Positions 8,624-17,328 of a stretch of 64,000 nt of DNA are shown here, piece by piece. Numbering within the stretch: the stretch's first letter is position 1; each line of letters starts with the position of its first letter. The position numbers were made by a program, and so were the translations under genes. The notes beneath the pieces were generated by a model. That model made no database searches, was not told the origin of the DNA, and saw only the letters and a list, made by a program, of their open reading frames with translations. The DNA is from Bradyrhizobium sp. 200. Its GTDB lineage: Bacteria; Pseudomonadota; Alphaproteobacteria; Rhizobiales; Xanthobacteraceae. The DNA lies in contig NZ_CP064689.1 in NCBI RefSeq assembly GCF_023100945.1, positions 5,314,001 through 5,378,000 on the forward strand. Reading direction: 5' to 3'.

Positions 8624-9739
8624 TCACGCCGCCAGAATTTTCTCGGGCACCGCCGCCGGCAAATTCTGGCTGTCGGCAACCGCGCGGTTGGTGATCTGCC
8701 CGCGATGCACGTTGAGCCCGGCGCGCAGATGCGGATCTTCGATCAGCGCGCGGATGCCCTTCCCGGCCAACGCAAGGCCGAACGGCAGCGTGGCATTGTT
8801 GAGCGCGTGGCTCGACGTCACCGGCACCGCGCCCGGCATGTTGGCAACGCAATAATGCACGATCTCGTCGACCAGATAGGTCGGCGCCTGATGGGTCGTT
8901 GGCCGCGACGTCTCAAAGCAGCCCCCCTGGTCGATCGCGACGTCGACCAGCACAGCGCGGCGTTTCATTCGGGCCAGAAGTGCGCGGGAGACGAGTTTCG
9001 GCGCACTGGCGCCCGGCACCAGCACGGCGCCAATGACAACGTCGGCGCCGATGACCTCCTCCTCGATCGCTTCCAGCGTCGCGTAGCGTGTGCGAACGCG
9101 CCCGAGGAACATCTCATCAAGGACGCGAAGCCGCGGCAGCGAGCGGTCAAGGATGACGATGTCGGCGCCGAGGCCTGCGGCCATCCGGGCCGCATGCGTA
9201 CCGACCACGCCGCCACCGATCACCACGATCCTGCTCGGCGCAACCCCGGGCACCCCGCCGATCAGCTTGCCCATGCCGTCCGCCGACTTTCGCAATGCGG
9301 CACCCGCCGCCTCGATTGCCAGCCGTCCCGCCACCTCGCTCATCGGCGCCAGCAGCGGGAGCCCGCCATGGGCGTCCGTCACCGTCTCGTAAGCGATCGC
9401 GGTACAGCCGGATGCGAGAAGCCCCTTGGTCTGCGCCGCGTCCGGCGCAAGGTGCAAATAGGTGAAGAGGATTTGATCTTCGCGAAGGTGGCACCACTCC
9501 GTCGGCTGCGGCTCCTTGACCTTGACGACCATGTCGGCGATCGCAAAGATTTCCGCAGCCGTGCCCACGATCGCCGCCCCGGCTGAGCGATAAACGTCGT
9601 CGCTCGCCCCGATGCCGAGCCCGGCCCCTTGCTCGACGATCACGTCATGCCCCCGCGTCACATATTCCCGAACCGACGCCGGCGTCAGACCAACGCGATA
9701 TTCCTCGACCTTGATTTCCCTGGGCACACCGATCCGCAT
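8624..9739 (-). CDS. ald: Alanine dehydrogenase
   Basis: A 371-residue enzyme that interconverts L-alanine and pyruvate plus ammonia using NAD. The N-terminus MRIGVPREIK and the motif VKVKEPQ (substrate Lys) are typical. So are YLHLAPD (catalytic His), SEVAGRLA and the Rossmann fingerprint VVIGGGVVGTHAA near residues 170-182. Length matches the family. It is divergent from an Lrp/AsnC gene, the usual arrangement in which the regulator controls alanine dehydrogenase in response to alanine. The opposite gene pair downstream is convergent with the molybdenum hydroxylase operon. Confidence 0.95.
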   Translation of the reverse strand: MRIGVPREIKVEEYRVGLTPASVREYVTRGHDVIVEQGAGLGIGASDDVYRSAGAAIVGTAAEIFAIADMVVKVKEPQPTEWCHLREDQILFTYLHLAPDAAQTKGLLASGCTAIAYETVTDAHGGLPLLAPMSEVAGRLAIEAAGAALRKSADGMGKLIGGVPGVAPSRIVVIGGGVVGTHAARMAAGLGADIVILDRSLPRLRVLDEMFLGRVRTRYATLEAIEEEVIGADVVIGAVLVPGASAPKLVSRALLARMKRRAVLVDVAIDQGGCFETSRPTTHQAPTYLVDEIVHYCVANMPGAVPVTSSHALNNATLPFGLALAGKGIRALIEDPHLRAGLNVHRGQITNRAVADSQNLPAAVPEKILAA

Positions 9740-9882
9740 GGGCTTCGCTCCTGCGTTGGAAGCTGTTGTTCGATGACGAAACTACCTCCGAACCAGCAGC
9801 ACCTCTCTGCGAATTACGGCTTGCCGGGGTCATTTTTCGCACATATCCTGCGCCATAGCGCCACATATTAGCGAATTATAGC
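9740..9882. promoter_or_regulatory. ald/lrp divergent control region
   Basis: A 143-bp region between divergent starts. Its right half is AT-rich (ACATAT and ATTAGCGAATTATAG runs), and the word GCGAATTA occurs at 9809 and again at 9871. Lrp-family proteins bind AT-rich, loosely palindromic DNA, so operators here are expected. No single site is sharply defined. Confidence 0.4.
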
Positions 9883-10356
9883 GTGACCGAGCTTGATCGT
9901 ATTGATTTTCGGATTCTTTCCGAGTTGCTTTCTGATGCGCGGGCAAGCCAGATCGAACTCGCCGAAAAGGTTGGCCTGTCGCCGACCGCCTGCGCGCGGC
10001 GAATCCGTCAACTCGAGGAAGCCGGCATCATTCGCGGCTATCGGGCAGATCTTGAGCCGACCGCGCTTGGGCTGGTCACGACGGTTGTCGTCACCATCAC
10101 ACTGGAGAAGCAGAGTGAAGATTATCTCGCCGCATTCGAAGCGGCGATCGCGCGCTGTCCCGATGTGGTGTCCTGCCATCTGATGTCCGGGAGCGACGAT
10201 TATCATCTGCAGGTGATCGCCCGCGATATCGCGGACTTCGAGCGCATCCACAAACAACATCTTTCGCGGATGCCCGGCGTCGCGCGGATCCATTCGAGCT
10301 TCGCGATGCGCGAAGTGGTTCGCAGGGCGATCCCCGAGACGGCGCTACGGCGCTAG
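9883..10356 (+). CDS. Lrp/AsnC-family transcriptional regulator (probable AldR)
   Basis: A 157-residue protein with the classic two-domain layout. An N-terminal AsnC-type helix-turn-helix (LDRIDFRILSEL, IELAEKVGLSPTACARRIRQLE) is followed by a RAM ligand-binding domain (SCHLMSGSDDYHLQVIARD, about residues 103-121). The start is GTG at 9883. Because it is divergent from alanine dehydrogenase, it most likely activates ald when alanine is present. The effector is inferred from context. Confidence 0.9.
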   Translation: MTELDRIDFRILSELLSDARASQIELAEKVGLSPTACARRIRQLEEAGIIRGYRADLEPTALGLVTTVVVTITLEKQSEDYLAAFEAAIARCPDVVSCHLMSGSDDYHLQVIARDIADFERIHKQHLSRMPGVARIHSSFAMREVVRRAIPETALRR

Positions 10357-10583
10357 GCCGCTCGATCATGCGACGGACCGGGTAGCGGCGGCGGCAATCG
10401 CGTTATCAGACTTTAGTCGGCAAGCCCGCCGCCTTTGGTCAGCCTGGCCAGCGGTTTCGGCAACCATGGGCGAGCCATGAGAAAATGTCCGCAGGTTGAC
10501 TTCTTTCCGCATTCTCCAAATACTTGACTGAAAGCCGGACAAAACAAGCCCCGGCGATAACGATAATTCAGTGGGAGGACACG

Positions 10584-11894
10584 ATGCCGACTTCACGCAG
10601 AACGCTGCTGAAGACTTCTGCGGCTGCCGCCGCCGCATTCAGCCTCGATTGGACCCGCGCGCAGGCGCAAGCCGAAACGGTACGCATCGGCCTGATCTAC
10701 GACTTGACCGGGCCCTTTGCGGCCGGCGGGTCGGTCGCCTCCTCGATCGGCGCGCAGATTGCCATCGACCTCGTCAACGAGAAGGGCGGCATCGGCGGCA
10801 AGTACAAGGTGTCCCCCATCGCCGCCGATTCCCAGAGCAAGCCCGACGTGGCGATCAACGAGGCCAATCGCCTGATCGACCAGGAGAAGATCGACATCAT
10901 CAACGGCGTCTATGCGAGTTCGCATGCGGTCCCACTCGCCGCCAAGGTCGAGCAGCAGAAAAAGATCCTCTGGATCACGACCGCGGTTTCGACCGCCGTG
11001 TTCAAGGACAAGAACCTGCAATACGTCTTCCGCGCGCAAATCCATTCCGACCAGTATGGCCAGGCCTTTGCGGGTTTCATCACCGAGCACGCCAAGGCCA
11101 AGCTCGGCATGGAGCCCAAGGACGTCAAGGTCGCGCTGATACACGAGGACGGCCCCTATGGGGTCGGCGTTGCTGCGGCCGACGAGGCGTATTCCAAGGA
11201 GGCCGGCCTTCAGGTCGTGCTCAGGGAAGGTTATTCAGCGTCCGCGCCCGACCTCTCGGTGCTGGTGACCAAGCTCAAGCGTGCCCGGCCAGATGTCATC
11301 TCGCACGCGGGATACAACCCTGATATCACCCTGTTCCTGCGCCAGGCGCGCGAGAATGGTCTCAAGTTCAAGATGCTGTTCGGCGCCGGCGCGGGTTATA
11401 GCCAGCTCGACAAGCTGCGAGCGACCTTTGCCGCGGATATCGACAATTTCTGCAATATCGATCCGGTGCCCGCGCAGTTGCTCGATGCTTCGAAACTCGC
11501 CCCCGGGATCGGCGACCTGACCAAAACCATGGTCGCACGCTACAAGGAGAAAACCGGCGCGACTGACGTGCCGCCGCACTGCTCGATGGGATTCAACCAA
11601 ACCTGGGTCCTCCTCAACAACGTGCTGCCCGTGGCAAAAGAGAAACACGGCGGTTTCGATCCCGAAGCCATTCGCAAGGCGGCGCTCGACGTGGATATCC
11701 CGGCTGGCGGCACCATCCAGGGCTATGGCGTCAAATTCTATCGGCCCGGCACGCCGCTCTCGGGCCAGAACGAGCGTTCGACTCCGGTCGTGATGCAGAA
11801 TGCCGGCGAGCACATCTCGGTGGTTTGGCCGACCAACATAAGGACACAGGATCCGGTGTTCCCGCTGCCGAAATCGTCGGTGTATGCGGTGTAG
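10584..11894 (+). CDS. ABC transporter substrate-binding protein, branched-chain amino acid (LivK) type
   Basis: A 436-residue periplasmic type I binding protein. The ATG at 10584 has a GGGAGG site 6 bp upstream and starts a Tat-like signal (TSRRTLLKTSAAAAAAF). Mature motifs of the Peripla_BP_6 family follow: VRIGLIYDLTGPFA, IAIDLVNEKGGIGG and VALIHEDGPYGVG. No permease or ATPase genes adjoin it, so it is an orphan in this window and must use a transporter encoded elsewhere. Such proteins bind amino acids, amides, urea or aromatic acids; the ligand is not evident. Confidence 0.88.
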   Translation: MPTSRRTLLKTSAAAAAAFSLDWTRAQAQAETVRIGLIYDLTGPFAAGGSVASSIGAQIAIDLVNEKGGIGGKYKVSPIAADSQSKPDVAINEANRLIDQEKIDIINGVYASSHAVPLAAKVEQQKKILWITTAVSTAVFKDKNLQYVFRAQIHSDQYGQAFAGFITEHAKAKLGMEPKDVKVALIHEDGPYGVGVAAADEAYSKEAGLQVVLREGYSASAPDLSVLVTKLKRARPDVISHAGYNPDITLFLRQARENGLKFKMLFGAGAGYSQLDKLRATFAADIDNFCNIDPVPAQLLDASKLAPGIGDLTKTMVARYKEKTGATDVPPHCSMGFNQTWVLLNNVLPVAKEKHGGFDPEAIRKAALDVDIPAGGTIQGYGVKFYRPGTPLSGQNERSTPVVMQNAGEHISVVWPTNIRTQDPVFPLPKSSVYAV

Positions 11895-11933
11895 CGTTGG
11901 ACGATCTAATCGATCTATCGGCGGTCGCGGTCA

Positions 11934-12060
11934 CCTCTCCCGCTTGCGGGGGAGGATCGCATCGCAGATGCGATCCGGATGGGGGCTCTCTACACGAACA
12001 GTGTGACTCGCAAAGGCACCCCCACCCCAGCCCTCCCCCGCAAGAGCAGGAGAGGGAGCG
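11934..12060. repeat. REP-like palindromic intergenic repeat
   Basis: Two adjacent hairpins: a 10-bp stem with one G-T wobble (CCTCTCCCGC, loop TT, to GGGGGAGG; 11934-11955) and a perfect 10-3-10 stem (GGATCGCATC-GCA-GATGCGATCC; 11954-11976). They are followed by a C-rich ACCCCAGCCCTCCCCCGC stretch near 12025-12050. This composition is typical of the dispersed palindromic elements in Bradyrhizobium-like genomes. It may also end transcription of the upstream binding-protein gene. Confidence 0.6.
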
Positions 12061-12102
12061 CAGCTCCTTCGCGTCTAGCATTCGGCTTCATCTTTTGGCA
12101 CT

Positions 12103-13272
12103 TCACAACAGAACGCGGCGGCCCTCCTCCGCCGCCCAATACCCTGCATAGTTCACCTTGATCGTCTCAAAGGCCAGCGCCAGATCCGAAAGCGGTTGCC
12201 GGCCGGTTGCGACGCATTCCATGAAGTCCTGGATTTCCTGTACGTAGCCGCGCGTCCATTCCTCCTCGAGACAGATATATTGCCAGCCGGTCTTCCGATC
12301 GACCTTCTCGGTGATGTAGACGCCAGCGAGCTTCTCCTCGCTGGTCTGATAGCTCATCATGTGCGTGTTCGGCGTGATGTTGGCGAAGAGCGAGCCACTG
12401 CTGGTATAGGTTTCGATCAAATTGCGCACGCCGCCCAGGATCATGTCGCCGGAAAAAACCGTGGCCTTGGTGCCGTCGGAGAAGGTGACTGTGAGCACGC
12501 CCCAATCCTCGACATCGACGGGATTGGCCTTGAGCACTGCCCGCTCGTCCGGACGCAGGCACGCCGTGACGTTGCCGACGTCGCACATCACGCTCGCGAC
12601 GCCGATCGTCTCGCTGCGCGCCTTCGCTTCGACCTGCTTGAGATAGAGCACCGCCGAGAGCGGATGGCATCCCATCCGGATCAGTGAGCCGCCGCCGGTC
12701 ATCGCCCATTGCGCGGCATGCGCGGCATGCGAGCCGGAGTGGCTCTCCTCCCCCTTCATGAACAGGATCTTGTCCTTGGTGGCCTTGAGGATCTCCACGG
12801 TCTTGGTCACCGCCGGCGCGTAGATCCAGTCCTCGGCATACATGAAGAGCCTGCCGGTCTTTTCGATCGCCGCGCGGGTTGCAGCCATTTCTTCCAGCAC
12901 CCGCTCGTGCATCAGCGCCTTGGGCACATGTTTGCCGATCGGCGTCCTGTCGCCTTCGCGCCCGAAATAGCCGCCAAAGGGCTTTTCGCAGATCACATGC
13001 TTGCCGGCCTGCATCGCATCGACGATCATCGAGGCGTGCAAATTGGGCGGCGTGCAGATGTCGATGACATCGATATCGGCGTCGGCGATCAAGTCGCGAA
13101 AGCTGCGATAGGCCGTCGGTATCTGGTGGCGGCGGGCAAACTCGACGACATGATCGCCTCTCGCCGCAACGGCCCTGACCTCGACATCCACGCCGTAAAC
13201 ACGCCGGTAGGCATGCATGTGCAGCTCGGACACGAAGCCGCAGCCGGCCAGACCGATCCTGATTTTCGCCAT
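12103..13272 (-). CDS. Gfo/Idh/MocA-family oxidoreductase
   Basis: A 389-residue NAD(P)-dependent dehydrogenase. The N-terminal Rossmann fold starts KIRIGLAGCGFVSELHMHAY, and the family motif with the catalytic-dyad Lys is VICEKPFGG (about residues 93-101). The C-terminal half is the usual Gfo/Idh substrate domain, with a conserved HP near GCHPLSAVLYL. These enzymes oxidise sugars, inositols or their derivatives. It sits 33 bp downstream of an FAH-family hydrolase on the same strand, which suggests a small sugar-acid pathway. The specific substrate cannot be assigned. Confidence 0.88.
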   Translation of the reverse strand: MAKIRIGLAGCGFVSELHMHAYRRVYGVDVEVRAVAARGDHVVEFARRHQIPTAYRSFRDLIADADIDVIDICTPPNLHASMIVDAMQAGKHVICEKPFGGYFGREGDRTPIGKHVPKALMHERVLEEMAATRAAIEKTGRLFMYAEDWIYAPAVTKTVEILKATKDKILFMKGEESHSGSHAAHAAQWAMTGGGSLIRMGCHPLSAVLYLKQVEAKARSETIGVASVMCDVGNVTACLRPDERAVLKANPVDVEDWGVLTVTFSDGTKATVFSGDMILGGVRNLIETYTSSGSLFANITPNTHMMSYQTSEEKLAGVYITEKVDRKTGWQYICLEEEWTRGYVQEIQDFMECVATGRQPLSDLALAFETIKVNYAGYWAAEEGRRVLL

Positions 13273-13305
13273 TGCGGAGTGTCTCCCGATTGTCGCGGCT
13301 CGCGG

Positions 13306-14496
13306 CTAATTGCCGCTTCGGCCGGCACCCTTGCGGCGCATCAACGCGGCGAAGAGCTTCGTCAGTCCGAACTGCCAAGGTTCGCAATCGCCGCTGTGGC
13401 GCATCCGATTGGTCAAGCGGCCGAGTTTTGGCGTGGCGACCGTGACCAGGTCGCCTTCCACATGGGTAAAACCCTGCCCCTTCGCGGCACGATCCTGGAT
13501 CGGCGCGAACATCGTGCCCAGGAACAACACGAAACCATCGGGATATTGATGGTTCTCGTTGATCGTCTGCCCGACGATGTCGGCCGGATCGCGGCTGATC
13601 TGGGTCAGCGAGGAAGCGCCGTGCAGGACGAAGCCTTCCGGCCCCCTCACCTCCAGCGAGATCTCCATCTTCCTGACGTCATCGAGCGTGAAGCCCGCGT
13701 CGAAGAACCGCACGAACGGCCCGATGGCGCAGGACGCGTTGTTGTCCTTGGCCTTGGACAACAGCAGCGCCGAGCGTCCCTCGAAGTCGCGCAGATTGAC
13801 ATCATTGCCAAGCGTCGCGCCGACGATACGGCCGTCGCTCGTCACCACCAGCACCACCTCGGGCTCCGGATTATTCCAGGTCGATTTCGGATGCAGGCCT
13901 GCGTCCACGCATGTGCCTACCGCCGACAGGACAGGAGCCTTGGTAAACACCTCGGCGTCCGGCCCGATGCCGACTTCGAGATACTGGCTCCAGGCATTCT
14001 GCGAAACCAGCACGTCCTTGACATGCTGCGCTTCGGCCGAGCCCGGCTTCAACCGGGACAGGTCGGTGCCGACGATTCGCGTCACCTCGGCCCGGATGGC
14101 TTGCGCCGAGTCCGGATTGCCCCGCGCCCGCTCCTCGATCACCCGCTCCAGCATCGACACGGCAAACGTGACGCCGGCGGCCTTGATCACCTGCAGATCG
14201 ATCGGGGCCAGCAGCCATGGCCTGGCCGGATCGCGGGTGTCGGGCGGCGTGTTGTTCAACATATCCTGCAGCGTGCCTACCCGCTCGCCGCGGGCCGCGC
14301 GCAGCGCCCGCGCCGGATCAGCGGCGGCGGCAAGCTGGCTGGCGGTGGGAAATTCGTCGGTGATGTCGAACACGCCGTCCTGACGGATCGCGACCACCGA
14401 CGGGCCGGCAAGATCGGGACGCCAGATCCGCCCCATCAGCGCGGCTCCGGCGAAATCGTCGGGGAGAATGAATGCGGCGTCGGTGGCGATCGGCAT
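13306..14496 (-). CDS. Fumarylacetoacetate hydrolase-family protein
   Basis: A 396-residue protein with an FAH fold in its C-terminal two thirds. The metal and substrate loop appears as WNNPEPEVVLV and GNDVNLRDFEGR, the positions where FAH enzymes keep acidic ligands. FAH-family members cleave or hydrate beta-diketo or 2-keto-3-deoxy acids. An N-terminal extension of about 100 residues precedes the fold. Co-transcription with the Gfo/Idh-type dehydrogenase suggests that it acts late in sugar-acid breakdown (inference), but a role in aromatic catabolism is equally possible. Confidence 0.85.
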   Translation of the reverse strand: MPIATDAAFILPDDFAGAALMGRIWRPDLAGPSVVAIRQDGVFDITDEFPTASQLAAAADPARALRAARGERVGTLQDMLNNTPPDTRDPARPWLLAPIDLQVIKAAGVTFAVSMLERVIEERARGNPDSAQAIRAEVTRIVGTDLSRLKPGSAEAQHVKDVLVSQNAWSQYLEVGIGPDAEVFTKAPVLSAVGTCVDAGLHPKSTWNNPEPEVVLVVTSDGRIVGATLGNDVNLRDFEGRSALLLSKAKDNNASCAIGPFVRFFDAGFTLDDVRKMEISLEVRGPEGFVLHGASSLTQISRDPADIVGQTINENHQYPDGFVLFLGTMFAPIQDRAAKGQGFTHVEGDLVTVATPKLGRLTNRMRHSGDCEPWQFGLTKLFAALMRRKGAGRSGN

Positions 14497-14957
14497 CGTG
14501 GGGAACCTCGCGGGGTAACGTCCGTGCGGTCAGGGCAGCATCGTCCATAGAAGGGAACCGCTCGACGGGTCAACACCCTCGGACGAGGCCGCCCTCAGCA
14601 TTGCGGCCGCTACGACAAAGTTCACCGCGCCGCAACATGCAAAATCAGACGGTCGGTCAAGTGCAGCCGATCGTGCACGCGACGCAACTCGCCATGGACG
14701 ACATGGCGATAGAGCAAAGACCTCGGAGGGCTTCGGTATCGGGGATTGTGCGCGCGACGGTCGCGCGCGAGAGCCGCCTGCCCAAGATGGACGCGGACAG
14801 CCTCGTTGACCCAGCAGGCGTTCTTCACCTGCCGGCATCAACGAAGAAATTGCACGACCTCATAGCGCGCTCTCGGCATCCGGCTCCGCTGACGGCAATC
14901 GCCGTCAGCGCGAGTTCGGAGTAGAGCGGGATCAGGCGCCCGTTCAAATCGCCTTGT
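14497..14957. other. Intergenic region with one strong hairpin
   Basis: About 460 bp downstream of gfa and upstream of the FAH gene. Short overlapping frames on both strands lack family marks, so no gene is called. At 14887-14910 there is a perfect 10-4-10 stem-loop (CGCTGACGGC, loop AATC). It lies about 50 bp past the gfa stop and could end or protect the xoxF-xoxG-frmA-gfa transcript; no T-run follows it. Confidence 0.5.
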
Positions 14958-15527
14958 TCAAGCCGCTTTGGCCTTGGCCTTTGCCACGTGGCTCGAGATC
15001 GCATCCATCAAGGGCGGTGACAGGCAGTCATAAGGCTCGAGCCCGAGTTCTTTCAGCCGCCCCCTGATTCCATCCATCTCGGCCGGTTGAACGCCGGACT
15101 CAAGAACGGACGATACGAACGCGGCAAACCCAGGAGCCGCCCATCCACCTTCCTGGAACAGCTCGGGATGGATGAAATCCAGGCCGAAGAATGGATGCCC
15201 GGTATTCTCGATCCGGCCATACATGTGTGTGCCGCAGGCCTTGCAGGCATAGCGCTGGATCGTCGCGGACGCGTCGACAATCTGCAGCTTGTCGCCGTTC
15301 TCGGTCACCTTCACATTGTCGCGCGGGACGACGGCGACGACGGAGAAGGTCGCCCCCTCGGGCTTCCAGCATTTGGTGCAGCCGCAGGCGTGGTTGTGGG
15401 CCACATCGCCCTTGATGGCGACCTTGACCGGCCTGTCGCTGCATTTGCAGACCAGGGTGCCGCCGGCGAAACTGCCGGTCCCCTTCTTTACGCCGCCATC
15501 AACCGATGGATGGATATGAGCAGTCAT
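14958..15527 (-). CDS. gfa: S-(hydroxymethyl)glutathione synthase (glutathione-dependent formaldehyde-activating protein)
   Basis: A 189-residue zinc protein of the Gfa family. The ATG at 15527 was chosen because [16 protein letters not shown] is the usual N-terminus and it leaves a 34-bp gap to frmA. Zinc-binding cysteines are visible in [16 protein letters not shown] and [12 protein letters not shown]. Gfa has been proposed to speed the joining of formaldehyde to glutathione, feeding the dehydrogenase encoded just upstream; whether it is a true enzyme or a glutathione carrier is debated. Its place at the end of a xoxF-xoxG-frmA-gfa series supports a role in handling methanol-derived formaldehyde. 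Confidence 0.93.
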   Translation of the reverse strand: MTAHIHPSVDGGVKKGTGSFAGGTLVCKCSDRPVKVAIKGDVAHNHACGCTKCWKPEGATFSVVAVVPRDNVKVTENGDKLQIVDASATIQRYACKACGTHMYGRIENTGHPFFGLDFIHPELFQEGGWAAPGFAAFVSSVLESGVQPAEMDGIRGRLKELGLEPYDCLSPPLMDAISSHVAKAKAKAA

Positions 15528-15561
15528 GGGCCTGTCCTCCTTTGTGTTTGAAGTTCTCCAA

Positions 15562-16668
15562 TCAGAACACGACAACCGAACGGATCGATTTGCCCTGGTG
15601 CATGAGATCGAATCCCTGGTTGATCTCCTCGAGCTTGAGGACGTGTGTGATCATCGGATCGATTTCGATCTTTCCGTTCATGTACCAGTCGACGATTTTC
15701 GGCACATCGGTCCGGCCCCGCGCGCCGCCAAATGCCGTTCCCTTCCAGACGCGGCCGGTCACGAGCTGGAACGGCCGGGTGGCGATTTCCTTGCCGGACT
15801 CCGCCACCCCGATAACGACCGAGACGCCCCAGCCGCGATGGCAGGCTTCGAGGGCCTGCCGCATCACGGTGGTGTTGCCGGTGCAGTCGAAGGTGTAGTC
15901 GGCGCCGCCGTCGGTAAGCCCGACCAGATGCTGGACGATGTCACTGACCTTGGTCGGGTTGACGAAATGCGTCATGCCAAAACGGCGCCCCCAATCCTCC
16001 TTGGAATCGTTGATGTCAACGCCGACGATCTTGTCGGCGCCCACCATCTTCGCGCCCTGGATGACGTTGAGCCCGATGCCGCCGAGACCGAATACGACGA
16101 CATTGGCGCCCGGTGTCACCTTGGCGGTATTCACCACGGCGCCAACGCCCGTCGTCACCCCGCAACCGATGTAGCAGCTCTTGTCGAACGGTGCGTCCTC
16201 GCGGATCTTTGCCACCGCGATTTCCGGCAGCACGGTAAAGTTCGAAAAGGTCGAGCAGCCCATATAGTGGTAGATCGGCTTGCCCTTGTAGCTGAAGCGC
16301 GAGGTGCCGTCCGGCATCAGGCCTTTTCCCTGTGTCGCGCGGATAGCGGTACAAAGATTGGTCTTGCCGCTCAGGCAGCTTTTGCACTGGCGGCATTCCG
16401 GCGTGTAGAGCGGAATCACGTGATCGCCCGCTTTCACGGAGGTAACGCCTGCGCCGACCTCGCGTACGATGCCTGCGCCCTCATGACCGAGGATCGATGG
16501 AAAGATTCCTTCGCTGTCGAATCCATCAAGCGTGTAGGCGTCGGTGTGACAGATTCCGGTCGCCTTTATCTCGACGAGGACCTCACCGGCCTTCGGGCCT
16601 TCCAGATCGACCTCAACGATTTCAAGAGGCTTTTTGGCCTCGAACGCGACAGCAGCGCGGGTCTTCAT
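15562..16668 (-). CDS. frmA: S-(hydroxymethyl)glutathione dehydrogenase (class III alcohol dehydrogenase)
   Basis: A 368-residue zinc- and NAD-dependent class III alcohol dehydrogenase (also called adhI, flhA or fdh). The start at 16668 ([15 protein letters not shown]) has GGAG just upstream; an in-frame ATG four codons earlier is less likely. Catalytic zinc ligands lie in [10 protein letters not shown] and GHEGAG. The structural zinc cysteines are in [17 protein letters not shown], and the NAD fold is [15 protein letters not shown]. It oxidises S-hydroxymethylglutathione to S-formylglutathione, which the hydrolase at 25444 would then cleave. It follows xoxG by 73 bp and precedes gfa by 34 bp on the same strand. 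Confidence 0.95.
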   Translation of the reverse strand: MKTRAAVAFEAKKPLEIVEVDLEGPKAGEVLVEIKATGICHTDAYTLDGFDSEGIFPSILGHEGAGIVREVGAGVTSVKAGDHVIPLYTPECRQCKSCLSGKTNLCTAIRATQGKGLMPDGTSRFSYKGKPIYHYMGCSTFSNFTVLPEIAVAKIREDAPFDKSCYIGCGVTTGVGAVVNTAKVTPGANVVVFGLGGIGLNVIQGAKMVGADKIVGVDINDSKEDWGRRFGMTHFVNPTKVSDIVQHLVGLTDGGADYTFDCTGNTTVMRQALEACHRGWGVSVVIGVAESGKEIATRPFQLVTGRVWKGTAFGGARGRTDVPKIVDWYMNGKIEIDPMITHVLKLEEINQGFDLMHQGKSIRSVVVF

Positions 16669-16741
16669 CTTAAACTCCACATTTTCTTTTCGAGTCGCTG
16701 CACGGGCCCGCCGGGACGCGCGCCTCGCATGTTCGGCATGA

Positions 16742-17254
16742 TCATTTGGCCCCCATGCAGGACTTCTCTACCTCAGTGTAGGCGTCGGGTTTGTCTTCAC
16801 GCTTGGGAGGTCGCACGCGGCCGACCGCGTCATACGCGCGGGCGCGCAGATAGATGTAGAGGTCGTCCATGTAGCAGGCGACATTCGGATTATCGCCAAA
16901 CGCCGGCATCACGCTCTCCTGCGCGGTATTGACGTTCTTGCGACCGCTGGCGACCACGCCCAGGAAATCGCCGTAGCTCATGGTCTTCAGCGAATCCTTC
17001 AATGCCGGCGCGTAGGTCGACCCCATTCCGTCAGGGCCATGACAGACGTGGCATTCCGAGTGATAACGTCGGAATCCGGAGTAAGTGTACCAATCGACCG
17101 TCCCGTCGGCCGCGACGTTGAAAGTCGGATTTCCTTCCTTGTCGAGATACTTGCCATCCTCGGACTTGACGGCCTTGGGATCGTCCGCAGCGAAGGCAGC
17201 TTTTCCCGGCGCCACAAGCATGAGAGTGGCGGTAATCAACCAGATAATACGCAA
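16742..17254 (-). CDS. xoxG: Cytochrome c partner of XoxF methanol dehydrogenase
   Basis: A 170-residue secreted c-type cytochrome (signal peptide about residues 1-22). Heme is attached at Cys68/Cys71 with His72 as a ligand (CHVCH), and Met116 in SVMPAFGDN is the likely sixth ligand. Size and motifs match cytochrome c-L type electron acceptors of methanol dehydrogenases. It follows xoxF by 74 bp, with a strong hairpin in between. It should take electrons from the PQQ of XoxF and pass them to a cytochrome oxidase chain. A Cys near the C-terminus (KSCMGAK) may pair with Cys126 in NVACYM. Confidence 0.92.
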   Translation of the reverse strand: MRIIWLITATLMLVAPGKAAFAADDPKAVKSEDGKYLDKEGNPTFNVAADGTVDWYTYSGFRRYHSECHVCHGPDGMGSTYAPALKDSLKTMSYGDFLGVVASGRKNVNTAQESVMPAFGDNPNVACYMDDLYIYLRARAYDAVGRVRPPKREDKPDAYTEVEKSCMGAK

Positions 17255-17284
17255 GAGCTCATCCTCGAGTTCGGTCTAGATCAA

Positions 17285-17312
17285 CCGGCGCGTGGAACGA
17301 GCCACGCGCCGG
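17285..17312 (-). terminator. Intra-operon hairpin between xoxF and xoxG
   Basis: A perfect 11-bp stem (CCGGCGCGTGG with its complement) around a 6-nt loop, starting 16 nt after the xoxF stop. No T-run follows. It is more likely an attenuating or 3'-end-protecting structure that keeps xoxF mRNA above xoxG than a full terminator. Confidence 0.7.
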
Positions 17313-17328
17313 ACGAGGTGGTCCTGCT

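Noticed and set aside
14472..14924. Open frames on both strands between gfa and the FAH gene
   Set aside because: Neither strand gives a recognisable protein; one overlaps the FAH gene start. Treated as non-coding.
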